From CAYRNC01 sp964425645 (lineage in GTDB: Bacteria; Bacillota; Clostridia; Peptostreptococcales; Anaerovoracaceae): DNA of 6,618 bases. The notes under the pieces are model-generated. The model was not told where the DNA came from, did not search any database, and saw only the letters and a list, made by a program, of their open reading frames with translations. The position numbers and the translations under genes are program-made. The stretch spans positions 1-6,618 of the forward strand of contig CAYRNC010000096.1 of the NCBI GenBank assembly GCA_964425645.1, read 5' to 3'. Positions 1 to 5,507 of the stretch are shown here, one piece after another. Numbering within the stretch: the first letter of the stretch is position 1; each line of letters starts with the position of its first letter.

Positions 1-158
1 TGCAGAACTATCCAAATAGCACCACTGTGGGTAGTCGTTTTATACTACCAGAAGAAATTGCAGAATCGGTAATCTTTTTGGCCTCAAAAGAAAAAGCCGG
101 AGCAATAACCGGAGCAGGTATAACGGTAGATTTTGGTTTAACTACAGGGATTTTTTAA
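1..158 (+). CDS. Short-chain dehydrogenase/reductase (SDR), C-terminal fragment
   Basis: This is the 3' end of a gene entering from the left edge. The frame beginning at base 3 stays open for 51 codons to a TAA at 156-158. The encoded tail contains PEEIAESVIFLAS followed by ITGAGITVDFG. This matches the usual end of classical SDR enzymes, where a 'P-E-E-[IV]-A-x-x-[VI]-x-F-L-[AC]-S' helix leads into 'I-T-G-x-x-[IL]-x-V-D-G-G'. Here the final double Gly is replaced by Phe-Gly. SDR enzymes are cytoplasmic NAD(P)H-dependent oxidoreductases of about 250 residues. The cofactor-binding and Ser-Tyr-Lys catalytic parts lie outside the window, so substrate and cofactor cannot be judged. The next gene, also a dehydrogenase, is on the same strand 131 bp downstream and could belong to the same transcription unit. 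The family call is firm; any specific function is not. Confidence 0.85.
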   Translation, partial: QNYPNSTTVGSRFILPEEIAESVIFLASKEKAGAITGAGITVDFGLTTGIF

Positions 159-289
159 ATTCTGTAAATGGTGTCTGTTTGGAGGTATGATCAATCCATG
201 GTACCTTTCAGACTGATAGTATTGAAACCCCGAAAGTGCATTATGTGAACATGGTTAAACATTTAATAATAGGATTGGAGATAATTATT
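159..289 (+). other. Intergenic leader between the SDR and saccharopine-dehydrogenase-like genes
   Basis: This 131-bp gap shows no convincing terminator hairpin after the SDR stop, so read-through into the next gene is possible. Two -10-like hexamers are present: TATGAT at 186-191 and TAGTAT at 217-222, the latter with a TG at 214-215. Neither has a good -35 at normal distance. A GGAGG at 181-185 has no long open frame behind it; only 9- and 16-codon frames follow. The downstream start is set by GGAG at 277-280. Confidence 0.4.
271..280 (+). promoter_or_regulatory. Ribosome binding site of the saccharopine-dehydrogenase-like gene
   Basis: AGGATTGGAG ends 9 bases before the ATG at 290. This site decides the start. 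The frame is open further upstream to a GTG at 236, but that extension has no Shine-Dalgarno sequence at a usable distance. It would also add 18 residues in front of the Rossmann fold that the family normally lacks. Confidence 0.75.
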
Positions 290-1516
290 ATGGCATTGAA
301 AAAAATAATGGTGCTGGGCGTCGGAGCCCAGGGCAGTGCGGCAGCACAACGATTGAACGAGGACCCGGGTGTTTGTGAAATAATTTGTGCCGATTATGAT
401 ATGTCGGCAGTTGAAAATGTAATAAACGGACTTGGCAAAGCAAAAGGAATCAAGATAAATGCTGCTGATAAGGGCAGCATAATTAAAGCTGCCGAAGGAG
501 TAGATTTGATACTGAATGCTCTTCCTTTGGAGTGGACGAAAAATGTTTTGGATGCGGCTTTGGAAGTAAGGTCGAACTATCAGGATTATGCGGCAACGAT
601 TGCGCTTCACGAAGATTGGGTTGAAAGCATCCGCATCCAATACGATGAATACGGACAAAAATTTAAATTGATAGACAGAACCGCTATCGTCGGTACAGGT
701 TCTGCGCCGGGACTCATGTGTGCGGCAACAAGGGACGCTATGCGCTATTTGGATACGTGTGAAACCATTTACAATATAGTATGGGAGGGCGTTATAACGA
801 AGCGTTTCCAGCCATTCTGGTGGTCGCCTGTTACGGCACTTCATGATATGAGTGAAGAAGCCTACGCATTGATAGACGGGAAATTGGTGAGGACACCTGC
901 CTTTAGGCTCCCCATTAAAAGGAGATATGATTATATGGATGAGGAAATTACATTTGTAGAACACTGTCATGACGAGCCTGTCCACTATTCATTCAACAGG
1001 GAAAAATTCTTCAAGGGGGTAAAAAATGCATATTTCAAATATGCGGGACCGGGTATCGACTTTGCTCTGCCGCTTTACAGGGCCGGCCTTCTGTCCCATG
1101 AAAAGAAAAATATAAATGGTGTGGAAATAGCTCCGTTTGATGTGGTATATGCTCATGTACCGCCGGCGCCAAAATCCAAAAAGGAAATTAAGGAAATTTT
1201 AGATGAGGGATTACTTTTGGATTCAGGCTGTATGGTTGTTGAGGCGTATGGGGTAAAAAATGATAAAGAGGTCCTGGTCGAAACCCATGTAAATGCTCCG
1301 GGGTTGGCGGAGTCCTTTAAAAGGGCGGGAATTTCAGCTGAAATGTATATTACGGGGCAGGGCGGATATTTGTTTACGAAGATGTTTGTAAATGACAAGT
1401 TTGATCAAAAGGGTTTGATCTCGTCCGATATGCTTACTATGGAGCAGGTAGACTGCTATTTTGATTATGCAAAAAAACTTGATATAACCCTTAGCACCTC
1501 AGTTAAAGTATTGTAG
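290..1516 (+). CDS. Saccharopine dehydrogenase family NAD(P)-dependent oxidoreductase
   Basis: The 408-residue cytoplasmic protein has the two-part architecture of the saccharopine dehydrogenase family. An N-terminal Rossmann domain (about residues 4-125) begins with the nucleotide-binding loop G10-V-G-A-Q-G15. It continues with a beta strand ending in ADYD, where Asp35 sits at the position that often contacts the adenosine ribose and would favour NAD over NADP (inference). The catalytic/C-terminal domain starts near GTGSAPGL (G135-L142), the family's 'APG' loop, and ends with the conserved EMYITGQGGYLF stretch near residues 351-362. Length fits single-domain family members such as lysine 6-dehydrogenase, saccharopine reductase and related opine or polyamine enzymes of about 380-420 residues. 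Lysine biosynthesis through saccharopine is not usual in Firmicutes, so a catabolic or specialised amine/amino-acid role is more likely. The exact substrate cannot be told. The upstream SDR on the same strand hints at a shared redox pathway. The downstream gene is convergent. Confidence 0.85.
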   Translation: MALKKIMVLGVGAQGSAAAQRLNEDPGVCEIICADYDMSAVENVINGLGKAKGIKINAADKGSIIKAAEGVDLILNALPLEWTKNVLDAALEVRSNYQDYAATIALHEDWVESIRIQYDEYGQKFKLIDRTAIVGTGSAPGLMCAATRDAMRYLDTCETIYNIVWEGVITKRFQPFWWSPVTALHDMSEEAYALIDGKLVRTPAFRLPIKRRYDYMDEEITFVEHCHDEPVHYSFNREKFFKGVKNAYFKYAGPGIDFALPLYRAGLLSHEKKNINGVEIAPFDVVYAHVPPAPKSKKEIKEILDEGLLLDSGCMVVEAYGVKNDKEVLVETHVNAPGLAESFKRAGISAEMYITGQGGYLFTKMFVNDKFDQKGLISSDMLTMEQVDCYFDYAKKLDITLSTSVKVL

Positions 1517-1592
1517 AATAATTACATCATTGTTTTTTGTTTAATCTCGCCGATACCGACATGATTCTCAAATACTGCAGCAGAAAATCCGA
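1517..1592. other. Short convergent intergenic region, no clear terminator
   Basis: This gap lies between two converging genes. A bidirectional rho-independent terminator would be expected here. There is a T-run at 1531-1536, but no GC-rich stem precedes it, and no such stem is seen on the minus strand. Termination may occur inside the opposing genes or by another mechanism. Confidence 0.4.
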
Positions 1593-2324
1593 TCAGTTCC
1601 CCGTTTGAAAAAATGGGAGGGTAACGGCATTTTGTCCTTCCATGGCCCGGGAAATTTCCGGTTTCAGAAGATCCCCCAGTTCTTTTTGATCGAATTCAAA
1701 ACTTCTGATCCCGGCAGCATAGGGTGCGATTTCATAAAGGGGGAAATAAACGATTAATTTATCACCGTTTATTAAAAAATTATATTGCCCCTGATAATTT
1801 TTGATCGTTTCTGCGGCCGTGCTGAAATATACATCGGATTTAATTTCATCAAGCATTTCTGCCGTTACCTGTTCCACTCCTTCCGATTCTTCAGAAAAGA
1901 GCGAGGGAAAATCATATATTTTACCTGATTCAGTGTTAAATGTATAGCTGTCCACCCAATACAATCCATGGGCTCCTCCTGTGTAGTTATCCCAGCTTAT
2001 CCATAAAGATACGATGTCGTCATTGTGAAAATAATTATATTCGCTGTGCAATACTGCGGCAAATTCCGATCCTTGCTCTTGCATGGCCAAACCGGCTTCC
2101 CTGATTTCTTTAATGGATTCTTCAGTTTTCTTTGCGATAATTTGATTGAGTTCATCTGCCTTTGAAAAACCGAAGATGAGGGGAAGCTTTATCTTTATAT
2201 TCACATAATCCGTTTTTTCCTGTATATGAATAGGTTCGACGGTGAATTTATCCTTGCTGCTGCATGCACCACATAATCCTGCAGCTATAGTTATACAAAG
2301 AAGGGGAAATATTAATTTTTTCAT
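1593..2324 (-). CDS. Secreted lipoprotein with DUF4163/DUF3298-like (PdaC/RsiV-type) domain
   Basis: The 243-residue protein starts MKKLIFPLLCITIAAGL and reaches a cysteine at residue 21 in the context CGAC-SS. This is a typical short lipoprotein signal peptide, although the lipobox -3 position is Cys rather than the usual Leu. The mature part should be anchored outside the cytoplasmic membrane. Residues about 35-110 look like DUF4163 (DYVNIKIKLPLIFGF, then a long Lys/Glu-rich helix). Residues about 110-222 look like DUF3298: the NYTGGAHGLY signature (113-122), SYTFNTESGKIYDF, and a closing FPLYEIAPYAAGIRSF block (194-209). The same pair is found in Bacillus PdaC and in the extracellular part of anti-sigma factor RsiV, which binds lysozyme. 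Here there is no membrane helix beyond the signal peptide, no zinc-finger anti-sigma part, no catalytic deacetylase domain and no adjacent sigma factor. Function is therefore unknown; binding of a cell-wall ligand is a guess. The frame extends 43 codons further upstream, but the RBS fixes the ATG at 2324. Confidence 0.8.
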   Translation of the reverse strand: MKKLIFPLLCITIAAGLCGACSSKDKFTVEPIHIQEKTDYVNIKIKLPLIFGFSKADELNQIIAKKTEESIKEIREAGLAMQEQGSEFAAVLHSEYNYFHNDDIVSLWISWDNYTGGAHGLYWVDSYTFNTESGKIYDFPSLFSEESEGVEQVTAEMLDEIKSDVYFSTAAETIKNYQGQYNFLINGDKLIVYFPLYEIAPYAAGIRSFEFDQKELGDLLKPEISRAMEGQNAVTLPFFQTGN

Positions 2325-2330
2325 GATTGG

Positions 2331-2340
2331 CTCCTTTCTT
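2331..2340 (-). promoter_or_regulatory. Ribosome binding site of the lipoprotein gene
   Basis: On the minus strand AAGAAAGGAG stands 6 bases before the ATG at 2324. It is a near-ideal Shine-Dalgarno sequence. It rules out the longer frame starting at 2453, whose N-terminus would bury the lipoprotein signal peptide. Confidence 0.85.
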
Positions 2341-2436
2341 AGATTTACGCCTATTTTCAATATAGTGCCGATTAAAGCAAAAAAGAAGAGGGAATACTGA
2401 ATATGATTAAACCGGAATATTGTAAACACAGATTGC

Positions 2437-2453
2437 TTGGGGTTTACCCCCAA
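2437..2453. repeat. Inverted repeat TTGGGG / CCCCAA with 5-base loop
   Basis: The arms at 2437-2442 and 2448-2453 are perfect complements around TTTAC. Neither side is followed by a T-run in the right direction, so this is not a terminator. It lies at the predicted start of transcription of the minus-strand lipoprotein gene. It could be an operator or a 5'-terminal RNA hairpin. Function is inferred from position only. Confidence 0.4.
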
Positions 2454-2458
2454 AAAAC

Positions 2459-2486
2459 ATAATAAAAATATTTATATTTTTGTGAC
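2459..2486 (-). promoter_or_regulatory. Possible sigma-A promoter for the lipoprotein gene
   Basis: On the minus strand GTCACA (2486-2481) is followed after 16 bases by TATTAT (2464-2459). These match the -35 and -10 consensus at 4/6 and 5/6 positions. Transcription would start near 2452 and give a leader of about 130 bases. A second, weaker candidate is TTCTTT (2387-2382) with TATATT (2364-2359), spaced 17 bases. An AT-rich palindrome, AAAAATAT-TT-ATATTTTT (2464-2481), occupies the spacer of the first candidate. Confidence 0.3.
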
Positions 2487-2515
2487 GGGCTTCCCAAAAG
2501 ATGGCATCCTGCAAC

Positions 2516-2543
2516 TTGAATTTGAATTAAACTGTGATATGAT
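2516..2543 (+). promoter_or_regulatory. Sigma-A promoter for metG-tatD
   Basis: TTGAAT (2516-2521) and TATGAT (2538-2543) are separated by 16 bases, and a TG at 2535-2536 one base before the hexamer makes it an extended -10. Transcription should start near 2550, leaving a leader of about 65 bases before the metG ATG. That leader is too short for a T-box or SAM riboswitch, and no such element is visible. It holds only a small hairpin, GCAGG (2566-2570) with CCTGC (2580-2584). The gene therefore appears to be expressed constitutively. Confidence 0.6.
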
Positions 2544-2600
2544 TATACGGTAACACAGCAAAAGTGCAGGGTTTTGCGGCCTGCCGAAAATTGGATTAAC

Positions 2601-2605
2601 AGGAG
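2601..2605 (+). promoter_or_regulatory. Ribosome binding site of metG
   Basis: AGGAG lies 9 bases before the ATG at 2615. It supports this start, which is also where the family N-terminus (short lead into the YYITTPIYYP strand) begins. Confidence 0.8.
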
Positions 2606-2614
2606 AAAACACCT

Positions 2615-4519
2615 ATGGAACAAAAAAAATACTATATCACTACCCCCATTTATTATCCCAGTTCAAATTTGCATATTGGTCATACCTATTGTACGGTAAT
2701 GGCGGATGCCATGGCGCGTTTTAAACGTCTTTCGGGGTTTGATGTCATGTTCCTAACAGGAACCGATGAGCACGGACAGAAAATACAAAGGGCTGCGTTT
2801 GATCACGGAATGAGCCCTCAAGAATATGTGGATCAAATTGTAGATGGCATAAAAGAGCTGTGGAATACTATGGAGATCTCCTACGATGATTTCATACGTA
2901 CTACAGAGGAACGTCATGTGAAGAGGGTTCAGGCGATGTTTCTTAAAATGTATGAAAAAGGTGATATATACAAGGGTGAATATCAAGGCCGATATTGCAC
3001 CCCCTGTGAAGCATTCTGGACGGATACCCAGGCAATAGGGGGTAACTGCCCGGATTGCGGCAGACCGGTTGAGATCGCCAAGGAAGAGGCCTATTTCTTC
3101 CGCTTGTCAAAATATCAGGATAGGCTTGTAGAATTATTTGAAACCGAACCGGAATTTTTGCAGCCGGAGAGCCGAAGGCATGAAATGCTGAATTTTGCAA
3201 AGCAGGGCCTAGATGACCTTTGCATTTCCAGATCATCTTTTGACTGGGGCATACCGGTTCCCATCGATAGGAAGCATGTGATATACGTCTGGCTGGATGC
3301 ATTATCAAATTATGTGACTGCGCTTGGCTATCCCGACGAACCAGAAAAATATGATCATTATTGGCCGGCGGATGTTCATCTGGTAGGCAAGGAGATTGTA
3401 AGATTTCACTCCATCATATGGCCTGCAATGCTTATGTCTCTGAGCCTGCCTTTACCGAAAAAAGTGCTGGGTCACGGGTGGATACTGCTCGAAGGCGGAA
3501 AAATGTCCAAGTCGAGGGGGAATATAATTGATCCGGTTAAGTTGATCAAGCGATACGGTGTGGATGCATTGAAATATTTTCTGTTAAGAGAATATACGTT
3601 TGGCCAGGACGGCATCTACACAAATGAAGCGATGTTGAACAGAATGAATGCGGATCTTGCCAATGACTTGGGTAATCTCGTAAGCCGGACTGCATCAATG
3701 ATCGAAAAATACAGTGAGGGAGTCGTGCCGGGAGCTGGACCCGAAGAAGGTCCCGATGAAGATTTAAAGAAGCTGGCCGTAAGTGCAGCCAAAAAGGTGG
3801 AACATCATATGGATGATTTCGATTTCAGCCGTGCCTTGGAAGAGGTATGGACATTGGTTCGAAGAACCAATAAGTATATCGATGAGACTACGCCTTGGAT
3901 TCTTGCAAAGAATAGGTCAGGTAAAGCGCGCCTTGACACCGTCCTTCACAATCTGGCTGAATCCCTTAGAATAGTTACGATTCTTATCTATCCTTTTATG
4001 CACAATACCTCGGGAGAAATAAGGAAACAGCTTGGTCTTTGGTACGATGATCCAAAGTGGACGGATGCGAAAACTTTCGATGTGATGGAAGGGGAGCAGG
4101 TTAAAAAAGGTGATGCTGTTTTCCCGAGGATGGATGTGGAGGCTGAACTTATTGAACTTGAGGCTATGGCTTCTCCGGTCAAGGAGTATCCTCCCATCAA
4201 GGAGTTGATAGATTATGAGGATTTTGCAAAACTCGATATGAGGGTAGGTCTTGTGGAAAGCTGTGAAAAGCACCCAAAAGCAGATAAACTGTTGGTGTTT
4301 CAGGTAAGGATGGGCAACGAGGTGCGTCAAATTCTTTCCGGTGTGGCTGATTGTTACAAGCCGGAAGAAATGCCGGGTAAAAAGGTTATCGTGGTGGCCA
4401 ATCTTAAACCAAGAAAACTTAGGGGATTGGAATCAAACGGTATGCTGCTTTTTGCCGACAACGAGGACAGATACGAATATTTGACCGCCGATGCGCCGGA
4501 CGGTGAAATTGTAAGTTAG
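2615..4519 (+). CDS. metG: Methionyl-tRNA synthetase
   Basis: This cytoplasmic class I aminoacyl-tRNA synthetase (634 residues) charges tRNA-Met and initiator tRNA-fMet using ATP. The Rossmann catalytic core opens with YYITTPIYYP, the HIGH signature at 20-23 and GTDEHG at 49-54. The connective zinc-knuckle region carries two Cys pairs, C128-TP-C131 and C145-PD-C148, so one zinc site is intact. VWLDAL (225-230) and HLVGKE (255-260) are conserved methionine/adenylate-pocket segments. KMSKS is at 296-300. The helical anticodon-binding domain follows (about 340-510). From about residue 531 there is an appended EMAP-II/Trbp111-like tRNA-binding fold (DYEDFAKLDMRVG, then HPKADKLLVFQV, then NLKPRKLRGLESNGML), which also serves for dimerisation in bacterial MetG. 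Length is close to that of Bacillus MetS. The stop is followed by tatD after 30 bases, so the two are presumably cotranscribed from the promoter at 2516-2543. Confidence 0.97.
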   Translation: MEQKKYYITTPIYYPSSNLHIGHTYCTVMADAMARFKRLSGFDVMFLTGTDEHGQKIQRAAFDHGMSPQEYVDQIVDGIKELWNTMEISYDDFIRTTEERHVKRVQAMFLKMYEKGDIYKGEYQGRYCTPCEAFWTDTQAIGGNCPDCGRPVEIAKEEAYFFRLSKYQDRLVELFETEPEFLQPESRRHEMLNFAKQGLDDLCISRSSFDWGIPVPIDRKHVIYVWLDALSNYVTALGYPDEPEKYDHYWPADVHLVGKEIVRFHSIIWPAMLMSLSLPLPKKVLGHGWILLEGGKMSKSRGNIIDPVKLIKRYGVDALKYFLLREYTFGQDGIYTNEAMLNRMNADLANDLGNLVSRTASMIEKYSEGVVPGAGPEEGPDEDLKKLAVSAAKKVEHHMDDFDFSRALEEVWTLVRRTNKYIDETTPWILAKNRSGKARLDTVLHNLAESLRIVTILIYPFMHNTSGEIRKQLGLWYDDPKWTDAKTFDVMEGEQVKKGDAVFPRMDVEAELIELEAMASPVKEYPPIKELIDYEDFAKLDMRVGLVESCEKHPKADKLLVFQVRMGNEVRQILSGVADCYKPEEMPGKKVIVVANLKPRKLRGLESNGMLLFADNEDRYEYLTADAPDGEIVS

Positions 4520-4537
4520 ATGCTATTGAATCGGATG

Positions 4538-4543
4538 AAGGAG
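4538..4543 (+). promoter_or_regulatory. Ribosome binding site of tatD
   Basis: AAGGAG stands 6 bases before the ATG at 4550. The same frame has earlier ATGs at 4520 (abutting the metG stop), 4535 and 4547. Those at 4520 and 4535 lie before this site without a good Shine-Dalgarno of their own, and 4547 is only 3 bases away. The start at 4550 also gives the family-typical N-terminus MLFDSHAH. Confidence 0.8.
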
Positions 4544-4549
4544 AAGATG

Positions 4550-5368
4550 ATGCTGTTTGATTCTCATGCCCATATCAATAACGAGGCATATAGCGAAAAA
4601 GAAAGAGAAAATCTTATCCGGGCCATCGAGGATTCGAAGCTTTCATATGTGATGGATGTGGGTTTCGATTTAGGCAGTTCTCTTTTGGCATGTAATCATG
4701 CGAATAAATACGATTGGTGCTATGCCGCTGTTGGCTTTCACCCTCACAACGCTGATAAAATGAGCGAAGAGGATTTGGCGTTCATTCGGGGCCTTGCAAA
4801 AAAACCCAAGGTACAGGCCATTGGAGAAATAGGGCTGGACTATTATCGCAATATATCTGATCCCGAGGTACAGCGTTACTGGTTTCGCAGACAGCTGCAA
4901 TTGGCACTGGACCTGTCTGTGCCTGTCGTGATTCATGACAGGGATGCCAATGCGGATGTAATGCGGATATTGAAAGAGGAAGGGGTCTTTGACAGGGCCC
5001 GAATCGATAAGTTCCCAAACAAAGAAGATGGATTGCCTGATGCACGCCTGCTATTACACTGCTATTCGGGGAGCAGGGAGATGGCGTTGCAGTACCTGAA
5101 GCTTGGAGCAACCATTTCCATTGCAGGGCCTGTCACATATAAAAATGCCAGAAGGCTTTTGGATGTAGTGGATGCGGTTCCTGTATCCCACCTATTGATA
5201 GAGACGGATGCTCCCTATCTGACACCCGAACCCTTACGGGGCAAAGCTAACCAATCTCCATATGTGGAGCATGTGGCCAGAAAGGTGGCAGAGATAAAAG
5301 GCCTTTCGTTTGAGGAAGTTGCCGCAAAAACCTGCGATAACGCCAAACGGTTTTTTGGAATCGAATAA
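4550..5368 (+). CDS. tatD: TatD family metal-dependent DNase/hydrolase
   Basis: This cytoplasmic TIM-barrel metallohydrolase has 272 residues from the chosen start. TatD proteins are Mg-dependent 3'-5' exonucleases acting on single-stranded DNA and are linked to repair of oxidative damage. The complete metal-binding set is visible: HxH at H6-A-H8, E93 in GEIGLDYYR, H129 in VVIHDRDA, H170 in LLLHCYSGS, and D220 in IETDAPYLTP. The segment between H129 and H170 is about 15 residues longer than in Bacillus YabD or E. coli TatD. It contains a charged stretch, RARIDKFPNKEDGLPDA, probably a surface loop. The metG-tatD order is the same as metS-yabD in Bacillus. There the next genes are yabE, rnmV and ksgA; here spoIIE follows instead. 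No terminator is visible after the stop, so transcription may run towards spoIIE. Confidence 0.93.
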   Translation: MLFDSHAHINNEAYSEKERENLIRAIEDSKLSYVMDVGFDLGSSLLACNHANKYDWCYAAVGFHPHNADKMSEEDLAFIRGLAKKPKVQAIGEIGLDYYRNISDPEVQRYWFRRQLQLALDLSVPVVIHDRDANADVMRILKEEGVFDRARIDKFPNKEDGLPDARLLLHCYSGSREMALQYLKLGATISIAGPVTYKNARRLLDVVDAVPVSHLLIETDAPYLTPEPLRGKANQSPYVEHVARKVAEIKGLSFEEVAAKTCDNAKRFFGIE

Positions 5369-5408
5369 CAGGGTTTATTGACGTATATATAGTTGATCGC
5401 TTTGAATA

Positions 5409-5415
5409 TGTCGAT
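5409..5415 (+). promoter_or_regulatory. Possible Spo0A box upstream of spoIIE
   Basis: TGTCGAT matches 6 of 7 positions of the Spo0A-binding consensus TGTCGAA. It lies about 65-70 bases upstream of the predicted spoIIE transcription start. A second weak match in reverse orientation, TTCGCAA at 5450-5456 (one mismatch to TTCGNCA), sits between the -35-like and -10 hexamers. Both are short and could occur by chance, but the location fits the Spo0A-dependent control known for spoIIE in Bacillus. Confidence 0.35.
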
Positions 5416-5440
5416 AATATATGGGATGGTGTGACACTGT

Positions 5441-5473
5441 TCTACAGCCTTCGCAACTTTCCCCCTTTATAAT
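5441..5473 (+). promoter_or_regulatory. Candidate Spo0A-dependent sigma-A promoter of spoIIE (21-bp spacer)
   Basis: A perfect -10, TATAAT (5468-5473), is preceded by no usable -35 at 16-18 bases. TCTACA (5441-5446), matching TTGACA at 4/6, lies exactly 21 bases upstream. Over-long 21-22-bp spacing is known for the Bacillus spoIIE and spoIIG promoters, which sigma-A RNA polymerase uses only with phosphorylated Spo0A. Transcription would start near 5480, about 28 bases before the spoIIE start codon. The -10 is clear; the -35 assignment and the Spo0A link are inference. Confidence 0.5.
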
Positions 5474-5498
5474 AAATATATTGAGGAAAAAAAGGGGG
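5461..5498 (+). repeat. Inverted repeat enclosing the spoIIE -10 and pairing with its Shine-Dalgarno
   Basis: CCCCCTTT (5461-5468) is the perfect complement of AAAGGGGG (5491-5498), with 22 bases between. The right arm is the Shine-Dalgarno of spoIIE. The left arm touches the -10 hexamer and lies upstream of the predicted start of transcription. Only RNA arriving from tatD would contain both arms and could form the stem. Confidence 0.5.
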
Positions 5499-5507
5499 TA
5501 AATGTTC

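Noticed and set aside
187..248. Tiny open frames after a GGAGG (ATG 187, 9 codons; ATG 198, 16 codons) as a possible leader peptide or small gene.
   Set aside because: Spacing from GGAGG is 1 and 12 bases, neither good. The peptides show no regulatory codon run, and no terminator/antiterminator hairpins follow.
263..985. Long minus-strand open frame opposite the saccharopine-dehydrogenase-like gene.
   Set aside because: It is fully antisense to a well-conserved gene, with Cys/Arg/His-rich, low-complexity-like content, no RBS and no recognisable domain.
2325..2453. 43-codon N-terminal extension of the lipoprotein reading frame.
   Set aside because: The ATG at 2324 has a near-perfect RBS and begins a clean lipoprotein signal peptide, which the extension would destroy.
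2544..2614. T-box or SAM riboswitch in front of metG.
   Set aside because: The leader from the good promoter is only about 65 bases. No T-box core, specifier loop or terminator is present; the only hairpin is GCAGG/CCTGC.
5431..5436. GTGACA (5/6 match to TTGACA) as the spoIIE -35.
   Set aside because: It is 31 bases from TATAAT, too far for sigma-A, and no -10 lies 16-18 bases downstream of it.
5369..5507. rho-independent terminator after tatD.
   Set aside because: The only strong inverted repeat here (5461-5498) has a 22-base loop, is followed by TAAATG rather than a T-run, and overlaps the spoIIE RBS.
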